A DNA stretch of 6,309 bases. Origin: Candidatus Nitrosopolaris rasttigaisensis. Lineage in GTDB: Archaea; Thermoproteota; Nitrososphaeria; Nitrososphaerales; Nitrososphaeraceae. Below are positions 1 to 5,522 of the stretch, one piece after another. Positions within the stretch are counted from its first letter, which is position 1. Every line of letters begins with the position of its first letter. The position numbers were made by a program, and so were the translations under genes. Under the pieces are notes generated by a model. The model saw only the letters and a list, made by a program, of their open reading frames with translations, ran no database searches and was not told where the DNA came from. The DNA lies in NCBI GenBank assembly GCA_933226995.1, contig CAKOFP010000327.1, positions 1 through 6,309 on the forward strand. Direction: 5' to 3'.

Positions 1-384
1 GGTCCTGTTTTACGTAAAGCATTAAAAAAATTCTCCGAGGAAAAACTAGTTATAATTTGTAGTGTAATTTTAGGTACAAATTTTATTTTATTTGTATCAA
101 ATAATATTGTCTCAGTCGGCGGCGCTGTAATACTATTTGCAGTAGGTAACGGTCTTATGTGGCCCTCTTTCATGTCCATATTGTCAAGACGCGCAGGATC
201 AAAACTTCAAGGAGCAGTACAGGGCGTTGCAGGTAGTTTTGGTGGTCTGGCGAGTATCGTTGGGCTAACTTTGGGTGGATTTTTGTATAATTCAATTGGG
301 GGAGCTACTTTTCTAATTAGCGCTGGAGTAATATTGGCTGTTTTTGTCACGTCTTTTCGACTTTTGAAAAAGAAAGAGGCTTGA
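1..384 (+). CDS. MFS transporter, drug-efflux type, C-terminal part (5' end outside window)
   Basis: The frame is open from the first base to a TGA at 382-384, giving 127 residues and no start, so this is the end of a longer gene. Hydrophobic stretches at about window residues 15-33, 36-58, 69-94 and 99-119 fit the last four helices of a 12-helix major facilitator. The pattern is typical of the tetracycline/multidrug efflux branch: a Gly-rich helix with NGLMWPSF, a short basic loop (LSRRAG), then QGAVQGVAGSFGGLASIVG and LGGFLY. In this branch QGxxxG followed by LGPxxGGxLy-like residues marks helix 11. The protein ends in a basic cytoplasmic tail (RLLKKKEA). Such transporters exchange protons for small organic compounds across the cytoplasmic membrane; the substrate cannot be read from this part. 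No clear T-rich terminator follows. I am sure of the family, not of the substrate. Confidence 0.9.
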   Translation, partial: GPVLRKALKKFSEEKLVIICSVILGTNFILFVSNNIVSVGGAVILFAVGNGLMWPSFMSILSRRAGSKLQGAVQGVAGSFGGLASIVGLTLGGFLYNSIGGATFLISAGVILAVFVTSFRLLKKKEA

Positions 385-1014
385 TCTGGTAATTATGTAA
401 GTCAAACCCTTTTCAAGTGAACGTGGGCATTTAGTGCCAATAGAGTGAAAAATGACAAAGCGAAAATCCCAAATTAATCGTGCTTTATGCGGAAAGACGA
501 GAATCAGTAAGGAAAAAGAGGAACCAAAAGAAAAACGAAGAATCGTGGAAATAATCGACATTACAACCTATGCTTTCGATACCAATGATTGTGTACTAAT
601 GTTCAAAAAGTTTAGAGGTGTATACGGAAATGATTTCATTCGATAATAGTTAAACTTTGGAGGTGGCTACATTATGACGTATTTCGGCCAAAAGAGGCTG
701 GAACAGAGTTGTCGAAATCCGGATCTGGAAATAATCCTGTGTTAGACTACATCCCCCACTCCAATTCGAATAGTTATAACTATGTGTTGCGAAACTAGGT
801 AACTTTCGTGTATGCAGTTTTGGTCTGAGTTAACCCCTGAGACCAGAAAAAGACAGTGGAACAAAAAAGGTAACGTAATATATTCCTCCAATTTAGAGAA
901 AAACTTTAGCAAATGTCGCAATGATTCTTTGAGATCTAAAATTGGTGTACCCCAATATGATCACTGCTTATTCGTGGGCATGACAACAAAAATAATATTC
1001 AAGTTAGTTGCTTT
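385..1014. other. Gene-poor stretch with only weak small ORFs
   Basis: No recognisable gene is present in these 630 bases. Three small plus-strand frames deserve mention. One at 452-646 (64 codons, very Lys/Arg/Glu-rich in its first half) has no TATA-like box at the expected distance. A 23-codon frame at 674-745 is preceded by an excellent Shine-Dalgarno-like GGAGGTG at 659-665, eight bases before its ATG. One at 812-1018 (68 codons, starting MQFWSELTPETR) has TTATAACTAT about 36 bases upstream but converges on, and overlaps by a few bases, the end of the DUF1059 gene. None resembles a family I know. A perfect 14-base palindrome lies at 770-783. I saw no tRNA or rRNA. This may be decayed coding sequence. 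Confidence 0.5.
770..783. repeat. Perfect 14-base palindrome
   Basis: The sequence ATAGTTATAACTAT is identical to its reverse complement. It is AT-rich and sits in the gene-poor stretch, about 30 bases before the ATG of the weak ORF at 812. It could be a dimeric-regulator operator or part of a TATA-like element, or it could be chance in AT-rich DNA. Confidence 0.4.
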
Positions 1015-1197
1015 TTAAGAATATTTGATGTATGGTTTATGACTCTCCTTAAACTCTGGAGTTACGTCCTCGGTTTTCATACCATGCACTTTTATGACAT
1101 GTTGCGTACCATCTTTCCAAAGATCTTCTTCCGTCTCTCCTTTCGCAACATAATCGCAGTCCTTCACTCCTGCATCTCGACATGCCAAACTTAACAT
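1015..1197 (-). CDS. DUF1059 domain small protein
   Basis: This is a 60-residue protein of the DUF1059 family, small single-domain proteins common in archaea and bacteria whose biochemical role is not established. The family signature is clear: a CRDAG motif at residues 6-10, a second Cys at 14 followed by DYVAKGETEEDL, then His33 and His38 in HVIKVHGM, and a final acidic TEDVTPEF segment. The spacing of Cys6, Cys14, His33 and His38 would suit a small metal site, but that is my inference. The length is normal, so the gene is probably intact. The start at 1197 is supported by a TATA-like CTTTATAC centred about 28 bases upstream, which predicts a leaderless mRNA beginning at or next to the ATG. 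It is divergent from the TRASH-domain regulator, so shared or linked regulation is possible but not shown. Confidence 0.88.
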   Translation of the reverse strand: MLSLACRDAGVKDCDYVAKGETEEDLWKDGTQHVIKVHGMKTEDVTPEFKESHKPYIKYS

Positions 1198-1221
1198 ATA
1201 GTTAATTGCTGTAGAGGTTAC

Positions 1222-1229
1222 GTATAAAG
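1222..1229 (-). promoter_or_regulatory. TATA-like box of the DUF1059 gene
   Basis: The minus strand reads CTTTATAC here, centred 28-29 bases before the ATG at 1197. That is the archaeal TATA-to-start distance expected for a leaderless transcript. Confidence 0.5.
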
Positions 1230-1496
1230 TAATAGTGTGAACTTTACCGCAACATCATTTTATCGACATACACTGGTTTCAATAAATGTTCTGGGTTGCG
1301 AAATTCGGTCAAATTTGTCTCTCATACCACCGAACCTGCGTCACTAGTATATCGTTTTATAGGACTACATCGTTAGGAGAGGAACCTGGTCTTTCGTGAG
1401 GTTATTCGATTGACTTTAACATGTCTATGATTATTTAATTCTTGGCTGATATCTAGATACAGAAATGTAACTACAACAACTGAGGTGTATAATTGT

Positions 1497-1507
1497 AAAA
1501 TATTATA
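1497..1507 (+). promoter_or_regulatory. TATA-like box of the TRASH regulator gene
   Basis: AAAATATTATA is centred about 32 bases before the ATG at 1534. A TTG in the same frame at 1516 lies only about 14 bases from the box, so it would be upstream of the expected transcript start. This argues for the ATG. Confidence 0.45.
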
Positions 1508-1533
1508 GGCTACGATTGCAAATAATATGTCAT

Positions 1534-1947
1534 ATGCCATTTATCCTTACTAATTCCGATGTAGCCATCGTACAAGGATTACTAAAGGATGGCCGCAAGT
1601 CATTTCGACAGATTTCACGTGAGACAGGAATAAGTACTCCGACAGTTAAGGCAAGGTTTGATAGGCTTGTAAATATCGGGTTTATAAAATCAATTTCACC
1701 TATTCTTGATTTTAAAAAAGTAGTTTATAATGACAATCTAGTGAATGATAACACGTTATTGCAGGCTACTAAAAATAAAAGACAAGAATTAGAAAATTGT
1801 ATCAAGAAAGGGACAGGGATTCAACTAAAATGTGATTTTTGCAGAGGTCCTATTTCAGGCAAGACGCATGTGTTTAAATTCGCAACCTTTGAGAGATTTT
1901 TTTGTTGTACTGAATGTAGGTCTGATTATGAAAACACATACAAATAA
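1534..1947 (+). CDS. Lrp/AsnC-type winged-helix regulator with C-terminal TRASH metal-binding domain
   Basis: The 137-residue protein has two parts. Residues 8-52 form an AsnC/Lrp-type winged helix: DVAIVQGLLKDGR, then SFRQISRETGIS, then TPTVKARFDRLVNIGFI as the recognition helix and wing. A short linker leads to a TRASH domain at about 100-137 with a Cys-X2-Cys pair (C100, C103) and a FFCCTECRSDY block (C124, C125, C128), the thiol set expected to bind a transition metal. The usual Lrp ligand-binding RAM domain is missing, so the TRASH domain appears to take its place as sensor. Archaeal proteins of this type are known as copper or other heavy-metal-responsive regulators of efflux and chaperone genes; the metal here is not determinable. 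The start at 1534 is preferred over TTG 1516 because of the TATA-like position and because the wHTH begins soon after it. No metal transporter is adjacent. Its last six codons fall inside a direct repeat. Confidence 0.88.
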   Translation: MPFILTNSDVAIVQGLLKDGRKSFRQISRETGISTPTVKARFDRLVNIGFIKSISPILDFKKVVYNDNLVNDNTLLQATKNKRQELENCIKKGTGIQLKCDFCRGPISGKTHVFKFATFERFFCCTECRSDYENTYK

Positions 1948-1992
1948 TATTAAGAGTTAATTATAACCACCACTTCCCATCGATCATTTTAC
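1926..1992 (+). repeat. 67-base direct repeat, copy 1 (3' end of TRASH regulator gene)
   Basis: This block matches 3477-3543 at 64 of 67 positions with no gaps; all three differences are C/T transitions. It contains the last six codons and stop of the TRASH regulator and about 45 bases of its 3' flank. The copies are 1551 bases apart in the same orientation and bracket the surface-protein gene. Confidence 0.9.
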
Positions 1993-1995
1993 TAA

Positions 1996-2199
1996 GATTT
2001 AGCAATTGCTATTCCACATGAATTAAGTGAAAATGAAGGCTTTCTAACGCTTTCAAAGAGTCTGAAACTTAAACTTCAAAATGGGACACTTCGGAAGCAT
2101 CTAGCAAATGATTTAAGAATATCTCATTATGAATCCGAGTTGAAGGTAATACGGGTAATATATACCGGACACATTAAGCAGACGTGCCAACCTGCATGA
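1996..2199 (+). pseudogene. Start-less coding remnant after repeat copy 1
   Basis: Directly after the repeat, one frame is open for 67 codons, from after a TAA at 1993-1995 to a TGA at 2197-2199, with no ATG or GTG near its beginning. The translation looks like real protein: it includes ELSENEGFLTLSKSLKLKLQ and then NGTLRKHLANDLRISHYE, with an amphipathic, Lys-rich, helical composition. I do not recognise the family. The abrupt beginning at the repeat boundary suggests the 3' piece of a gene whose 5' part was lost when the repeat-bounded segment was put in place. Its end overlaps the promoter and first codons of the surface-protein gene in another frame. It could also be a chance open frame. 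Confidence 0.35.
2156..2165 (+). promoter_or_regulatory. TATA-like box of the surface-protein gene
   Basis: TAATATATAC is centred about 36 bases before the ATG at 2196, predicting a leader of under ten bases. The in-frame GTG at 2184 would fall at or before the transcript start, so the ATG is preferred. Confidence 0.5.
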
Positions 2200-3470
2200 A
2201 AAACCTTATCTATTACCGATACGGCTTACAAAATAAAGGATTTGCTTTGCCATTAACTTCGATTTATATTGTTTTTATATTATTATTTCTACTAGTACTG
2301 TTAATCTCCTGTTCTCTTTTTCACAATGCTTTTGCCGCATCGCCTGCGTTTGATCAAATTTTCATAACTGATGTACAAATGGGCAAAAATGATTGGGTTC
2401 AAACTTATGGTAATGACAGCACTCATTTAAGGTCTGATTATACAAACATACTGGCAGTAGATTATGTTAGTGATGGGAAAATTCTAAATGCTACACTTTG
2501 GTTAAAATCAAATTTGGAAAATGCTTCTACATATAGTCAACCATTCAAGAAGATTAGGTATGGCATGCTTATTGCCATTGTTTCCTTGCCTACAACTTCA
2601 GGATATAACGGAGCCAATTACAACTATTATATAGAAGCAGTTAATGGAAAATGGAGTGAATATCTTTACCAATTATCAGCAACAGGCTCTTCTGCCCTTG
2701 TAGAGTCTAAGAAAAACTTTACAGAATCTTTTGGTAGTACTACGATAGGGCCAGGATATGTTAAACTACGATTAGATCTAAATTCTATAGACAATCCTAG
2801 TGCATACGGCTTATCATTTTATACTGCAGAATCCTTCAAGTCAAATGAAGTTAGAGATTTTACAAATTGGGTTGCTATTCCTCCCCCTACTATCAACATA
2901 TTAACACATCCAAAGAATATAGTCATAAGACAAGGAGAAACGCACCTAATTCCGGCTGAGATGAATACGCCCTTTTCTAATAGTGTTACTAGTATAATTT
3001 TCGATAGGCGCACAGATTTCAGTTCTAACGGCTTACATGTATCTGCCGAAAGAATTCAACCTCCATTATTTAAAGTAGAGGTTTCTCCACAAACACCAGT
3101 GGGAGTATACACTATACCGATTGTGGCTTCAATGTTAATAGCAACAACATCTTCGGCATCGCCTACTACTACTCCTGCCACTGCTACTGTCAACAAAGTA
3201 ACTGGAGTTGTAGATCCAGAATTTCTGGTATCCAAAAAATATCCAACGATTGGCCATATAACTAGTCCGGTAAATCTAACAATAGATGTAATACCGCCAC
3301 TTACTGTTAGTGAGACAATTACTGCCTTTTGGACCACATATGGCAACGGAATATCGATATTCGCCGCTGGGATAGTGGGAGCGTTTGCGACATTTTTTAT
3401 TGATCTGTTGAAAAGCAGAAGGGAACACAAAAAAAATATAAGCACAAGAAAAAATATAGTGGGAGGGTAG
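2196..3470 (+). CDS. Membrane-anchored extracellular surface protein of unknown function
   Basis: The 424-residue protein starts with a long hydrophobic signal segment (about 18-40) and a likely cleavage region near HNAFAASP (43-50). An external region of about 180 residues follows, rich in Tyr, Asn and Ser, with SDGKILNATLWLK, YNGANYNYYIEAVNGKWSEY and GYVKLRLDLNSI, which reads as a beta-sandwich. After a PPPT junction, residues 231-365 look like an Ig-like, NEW3-type domain (NIVIRQGE, then SPQTPVGVYTIPI) interrupted by a Thr/Ser/Ala/Pro-rich linker at about 316-336 suited to O-glycosylation. Several N-X-S/T sequons are present. One helix at about 384-404 and a basic tail (KSRREHKKN) anchor the C-terminus, leaving the bulk outside the cell. 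I recall similar domain arrangements in Nitrososphaeria surface proteins, but no function is known to me. The gene stands alone between two direct repeats. Confidence 0.8.
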   Translation: MKNLIYYRYGLQNKGFALPLTSIYIVFILLFLLVLLISCSLFHNAFAASPAFDQIFITDVQMGKNDWVQTYGNDSTHLRSDYTNILAVDYVSDGKILNATLWLKSNLENASTYSQPFKKIRYGMLIAIVSLPTTSGYNGANYNYYIEAVNGKWSEYLYQLSATGSSALVESKKNFTESFGSTTIGPGYVKLRLDLNSIDNPSAYGLSFYTAESFKSNEVRDFTNWVAIPPPTINILTHPKNIVIRQGETHLIPAEMNTPFSNSVTSIIFDRRTDFSSNGLHVSAERIQPPLFKVEVSPQTPVGVYTIPIVASMLIATTSSASPTTTPATATVNKVTGVVDPEFLVSKKYPTIGHITSPVNLTIDVIPPLTVSETITAFWTTYGNGISIFAAGIVGAFATFFIDLLKSRREHKKNISTRKNIVGG

Positions 3471-3476
3471 AAGCCC

Positions 3477-3543
3477 TTATGAAAACACATACAAATAATA
3501 TTAAGAGTTAATTATAACTACCACTTCCTATCGATCACTTTAC
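3477..3543 (+). repeat. 67-base direct repeat, copy 2
   Basis: This copy matches 1926-1992 at 64 of 67 positions with no gaps. It begins six bases after the surface-protein stop codon and carries the YENTYK-stop end of the TRASH regulator without the rest of that gene. On the minus strand its first codons supply the last residues and stop of a surface-protein-like remnant. Confidence 0.9.
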
Positions 3544-3700
3544 AAAAAGATACCTAAAGATCGATTTTGTTATGATTCCATTAGTTGCGCTTATTCCTAG
3601 GGTATAATTACCAGGAGAGATAGGAGTAGAACCATTTCTTTGCAATATCATATTGCTCTGTGCTTTCTCACTTCTATCTTTGTTCAAATCAATAATAGAC
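3535..3700 (-). pseudogene. C-terminal remnant of an Ig/NEW3-like extracellular protein
   Basis: On the minus strand a frame without its own start reads through IIDLNKDRSEKAQS, then NGSTPISPGNYTLGISATNG, and ends at a TGA inside repeat copy 2. The PxSPGNYTLGISATNG pattern is what the last strands of NEW3/Ig-like domains of archaeal surface proteins look like (compare TPVGVYTIPIVAS in the neighbouring surface protein). It lies in a different frame from the membrane-protein fragment just upstream on the same strand, and the two overlap slightly. I read it as the truncated end of a lost surface-protein gene, because it has no promoter, start or signal peptide of its own. The upper boundary is approximate. 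Confidence 0.4.
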
Positions 3701-3932
3701 GTAGGATAGCAGCGAAGAAATACAGTGTTATTGCAAGAGCCAATTCAAGCCATCTAGTTGAAATTAACACATGCGAGTAGAATAATAAGAAAAACAGTAT
3801 AGTTGCAAGAGATATTCCTGCGATAGTTATTTGGATTGTTTGTTTTAATCCAATCTGTATCCCAACAATAAATTGTTCTCCACCTTCAACAAAAAAGAAT
3901 TTCAAGGAGGCAACAAACACGACTAGTTCCAT
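3684..3932 (-). CDS. Short integral membrane protein, probably a truncated N-terminal fragment
   Basis: The 82-residue product is almost entirely hydrophobic, with helices at about 2-13, 30-53 and 62-80 and a polar VEGGEQFIVGIQIGLKQ segment between the first two. An acidic E-x2-E motif at the end of helix 1 followed by a glycine-containing turn recalls the beginning of an uncharacterised COG4280-like membrane family, whose members are normally much longer; this match is from memory and tentative. The reading frame stops at LRLLLI, and the downstream bases encode an unrelated surface-protein-like tail in another frame, so the gene looks cut. A start at 3932 is plausible, with CATAAAAAG about 36 bases upstream as a possible TATA box. 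It may be a pseudogene rather than an expressed protein. Confidence 0.45.
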   Translation of the reverse strand: MELVVFVASLKFFFVEGGEQFIVGIQIGLKQTIQITIAGISLATILFFLLFYSHVLISTRWLELALAITLYFFAAILRLLLI

Positions 3933-4027
3933 ATTGCTAGTATCTCAAAAGCCGATAGATACCCTTTTTATGTTTTACAAACAAATGGCGACTCGACTCG
4001 TTCTTGACCTTTAGCTGATTACAACTA

Positions 4028-4036
4028 CTTATATAC
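4028..4036 (+). promoter_or_regulatory. TATA-like box of the VOC gene
   Basis: CTTATATAC predicts a transcript start near 4058-4062 and a leader of roughly 35-40 bases. The in-frame TTG at 4043 lies before that point, so it is unlikely to be the start. Confidence 0.5.
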
Positions 4037-4084
4037 AATAATTTGTATAGCATTGTCCATGATGAAATCGAATGTGACAAATAT

Positions 4085-4088
4085 GGAG
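4085..4088 (+). promoter_or_regulatory. Shine-Dalgarno site deciding the VOC gene start
   Basis: GGAG, followed by AAAG, ends eight bases before the ATG at 4097. This is one of the few genes in the window with both a leader and a ribosome binding site, and it fixes the start at 4097. Confidence 0.5.
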
Positions 4089-4096
4089 AAAGAGAT

Positions 4097-4495
4097 ATGC
4101 CAACAATAGTGCACTTTGAAATCCCTTCAAGTGACATCGAAAGATCAAAAAAGTTCTATAATGATTTATTTGGGTGGAAGTTCGACAAATTTCCTTCTCC
4201 CCCTGGTTCTAAGATGCCAGAAGGAATGGAGTATTGGATGATATCAACTCTGGATGATAAAGGGAATGAGGGTGTTAATGGAGGTATGATGAAAAGACAA
4301 TCGCCACAACAGCAGGGAATTACAAACTATGTTGATGTAAAATCAGTTGAAGAATATTCTGCTAAAGTAGAAAAGTTGGGAGGCAAAGTTATATCCCCAA
4401 AAATGCCGGTACCAGGTATGGGTTATTTTGCTGTATGTACAGATACAGAGAATAATGGCTTTGGTATTTTTGAAGTGGATAGTACTGCTAAATGA
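4097..4495 (+). CDS. VOC family protein (glyoxalase/bleomycin-resistance/dioxygenase fold)
   Basis: The 132-residue protein is a single-chain VOC protein with two beta-alpha-beta-beta-beta halves. The first opens with TIVHFEIPSSDIERSKKFY and NDLFGWKF, the classic start of the COG3324-type glyoxalase-related group; His6 is a candidate metal ligand. The linker carries EYWMIST and GVNGGMMKR. The second half has TNYVDVKSVEEYSAKVEKLG, then GGKVISPKMPVPGMGYFAV, and closes with NGFGIFEVD, where Glu126 is the usual second-half metal ligand position. Members act in the cytoplasm on small molecules such as 2-oxoaldehyde adducts or bind drugs; the actual substrate cannot be inferred from sequence. The length is normal and the gene appears intact. 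It has its own promoter, a Shine-Dalgarno site and a T-rich terminator, so it is monocistronic. Confidence 0.92.
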   Translation: MPTIVHFEIPSSDIERSKKFYNDLFGWKFDKFPSPPGSKMPEGMEYWMISTLDDKGNEGVNGGMMKRQSPQQQGITNYVDVKSVEEYSAKVEKLGGKVISPKMPVPGMGYFAVCTDTENNGFGIFEVDSTAK

Positions 4496-4526
4496 ACAAT
4501 GACTTGTGTTCTCTCTAACTCCAGTA

Positions 4527-4542
4527 TTATTTTTTGGATTTT
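4527..4542 (+). terminator. T-rich archaeal terminator after the VOC gene
   Basis: A run of six T at 4530-4535 is followed by GGATTTT, about 35 bases after the VOC stop codon. Archaeal RNA polymerase commonly terminates at such T-tracts without a hairpin. Confidence 0.45.
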
Positions 4543-4610
4543 AAGTACATCTAATAAAATCATCGCAGACTAATCCTTTGACTAAGAAATTACTAACACA
4601 TTCAGAATAG

Positions 4611-4620
4611 AAAATATATG
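4611..4620 (+). promoter_or_regulatory. TATA-like box of the exported-protein gene
   Basis: AAAATATATG is centred about 35 bases before the ATG at 4651, giving a leader of under ten bases. The in-frame TTG at 4636 would be upstream of the expected transcript start. Confidence 0.5.
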
Positions 4621-4650
4621 TAAAACCATGGATGATTGATTGGTAGGGAT

Positions 4651-5319
4651 ATGAAAGTTATTCAACCGCACAAAAACCTAACGTTGTCTTATATCATTCG
4701 TAGGGTTGTGCTGATATTCATAGTCATAGCAGGTATCATCAGTATTGTTTCAATATTGCACTACGTTCACGCTCAAGCAAACAGTATCAATACTAATGAA
4801 ACACAAGTATTTGCGACTGATTCCAAGCCTTATGGTTTAACCTATGGTGAATGGACTGCTAAATGGTGGCAGTGGGCCTACTCTGTATCAAAAAATGTTA
4901 ATCCTTCTTATGATGATACTGGCAGGTATTGCTCTGAAGGTCAAAATGGACCGGTTTGGTTTCTAACTGGTAGTTACAAGCATAAGGTAGACCGCTATTG
5001 TAATATACCTGCGGGTAAGTCTGTTCTGTTCACTATCTTAAATTCCGAATGTTCGTTTGCCGAATTCCCAAATCTTAAGACTGAACAGGATCTTCGTAAA
5101 TGCGCTAAAGAAATGCAGGACTCAGTGATACAAGTACAAGCAATTGTAAATGGAGTTAATGTTATGGGTCTAGACAAGTATCGCATTCAATCCCCATTAT
5201 TCAATTTTACCTTGGGTAGAAACAACATCTTGGGATTGCCGGCACAAACTACTCAGGCAGTTTCTGATGGTAATTGGGTTTTCTTAAAGCCACTACCAGT
5301 CGGTAAGCATGCGGTTTAA
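4651..5319 (+). CDS. Exported thaumarchaeal-type protein (YGEWTAKWWQW family), C-terminus lost by frameshift
   Basis: The 222-residue product has a basic N-terminus and a hydrophobic signal or anchor segment at about 17-38, with a likely cleavage region near YVHAQA (38-43). The mature part contains YGLTYGEWTAKWWQWAY (61-77), DDTGRYC, GPVWFLTG, CNIPAGKSVLF, NSECSFAEFP and DGNWVFLKPLPVGKH. Four cysteines (94, 117, 134, 151) could form two disulphides outside the cell. I know this pattern as a recurrent exported family in Nitrososphaeria, without an assigned function. The frame ends at HAV-TAA right after PLPVGKH, where a further strand pair would be expected, and the missing C-terminal part reads on in another frame. 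The gene is therefore probably frameshifted, or the base count there is wrong. ATG 4651 is preferred over TTG 4636 from the TATA position. Confidence 0.8.
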   Translation: MKVIQPHKNLTLSYIIRRVVLIFIVIAGIISIVSILHYVHAQANSINTNETQVFATDSKPYGLTYGEWTAKWWQWAYSVSKNVNPSYDDTGRYCSEGQNGPVWFLTGSYKHKVDRYCNIPAGKSVLFTILNSECSFAEFPNLKTEQDLRKCAKEMQDSVIQVQAIVNGVNVMGLDKYRIQSPLFNFTLGRNNILGLPAQTTQAVSDGNWVFLKPLPVGKHAV

Positions 5320-5522
5320 AGAGTATCAACGCTACTGCTACTAGTGGTTCAAATAGTAATTACACTTTTGCAGGACCCTATGGCTGGGATTCTCCAGTGG
5401 CGTATCACATGACAATAAGAAAATCCTCTTTTCTTGTCAGACCATGTACCCAATCCATAAAAATGATTATCTTCTATAGTACGGATTATGTCATCTACTG
5501 CCAGTCCATTTTACAAATGTGA
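5316..5522 (+). pseudogene. Out-of-frame C-terminal tail of the exported protein
   Basis: Reading from about 5316 in the frame one base behind the upstream gene gives LKSINATATSGSNSNYTFAG, then PYGWDSPVAYHMTIR, which looks like the natural end of the secreted domain. Adding one base in the GGTTTAAAG tract at 5313-5321 would join the two parts as VGKHAV-LKSINAT. Beyond about 5427 the frame runs on to a TGA at 5520-5522, but that part does not look like coding sequence, so a second lesion or an original stop nearby was probably lost. The last part of this frame overlaps the start of the zinc finger gene. Confidence 0.55.
5457..5463 (+). promoter_or_regulatory. Possible TATA-like box of the zinc finger gene
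   Basis: ATAAAAA is centred 28 bases before the ATG at 5488, the distance for a leaderless mRNA. The match to the archaeal consensus is only fair. Confidence 0.35.

Larger units (their letters stand above)
1198..1533. other. Divergent intergenic region between DUF1059 and TRASH regulator genes
   Basis: These 336 bases separate two divergently transcribed genes and contain a TATA-like box near each end. I saw no coding frame, no structured RNA and no convincing operator repeat in the middle. The length is generous for two core promoters, so room remains for regulator sites or an unrecognised small RNA. Confidence 0.45.

Noticed and set aside
313..561. An 82-codon minus-strand frame over the end of the MFS gene
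   Set aside because: It overlaps clear MFS coding sequence on the other strand and shows no family-like pattern.
740..800. TTCGAA-containing stretch resembling a tRNA T-loop
   Set aside because: No flanking 7-base acceptor pairing, anticodon arm or D-loop could be found around it.
822..845. Inverted repeat GGTCT...AGACC
   Set aside because: Only a five-base stem with a 13-base loop and no T-tract; not enough for a terminator or structured RNA.
2819..3013. A 64-codon minus-strand frame inside the surface-protein gene
   Set aside because: Antisense shadow of a well-supported gene; no promoter or recognisable motif.
3056..3490. A 144-codon hydrophobic frame on the minus strand
   Set aside because: It lies wholly opposite the surface-protein gene, whose domain layout, signal and anchor are convincing; the hydrophobicity is the antisense echo of Thr/Ala/Ile-rich codons.
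1926..3543. Insertion sequence or CRISPR interpretation of the paired 67-base repeats
   Set aside because: There are only two copies, in direct orientation, more than 1.4 kb apart, with no transposase or integrase and no terminal inverted repeats.
3937..4137. A 66-codon minus-strand frame over the VOC promoter and start
   Set aside because: It overlaps the VOC gene start and its promoter and has no recognisable features.
4995..5186. A 63-codon minus-strand frame inside the exported-protein gene
   Set aside because: Shadow of the conserved region of the plus-strand gene.
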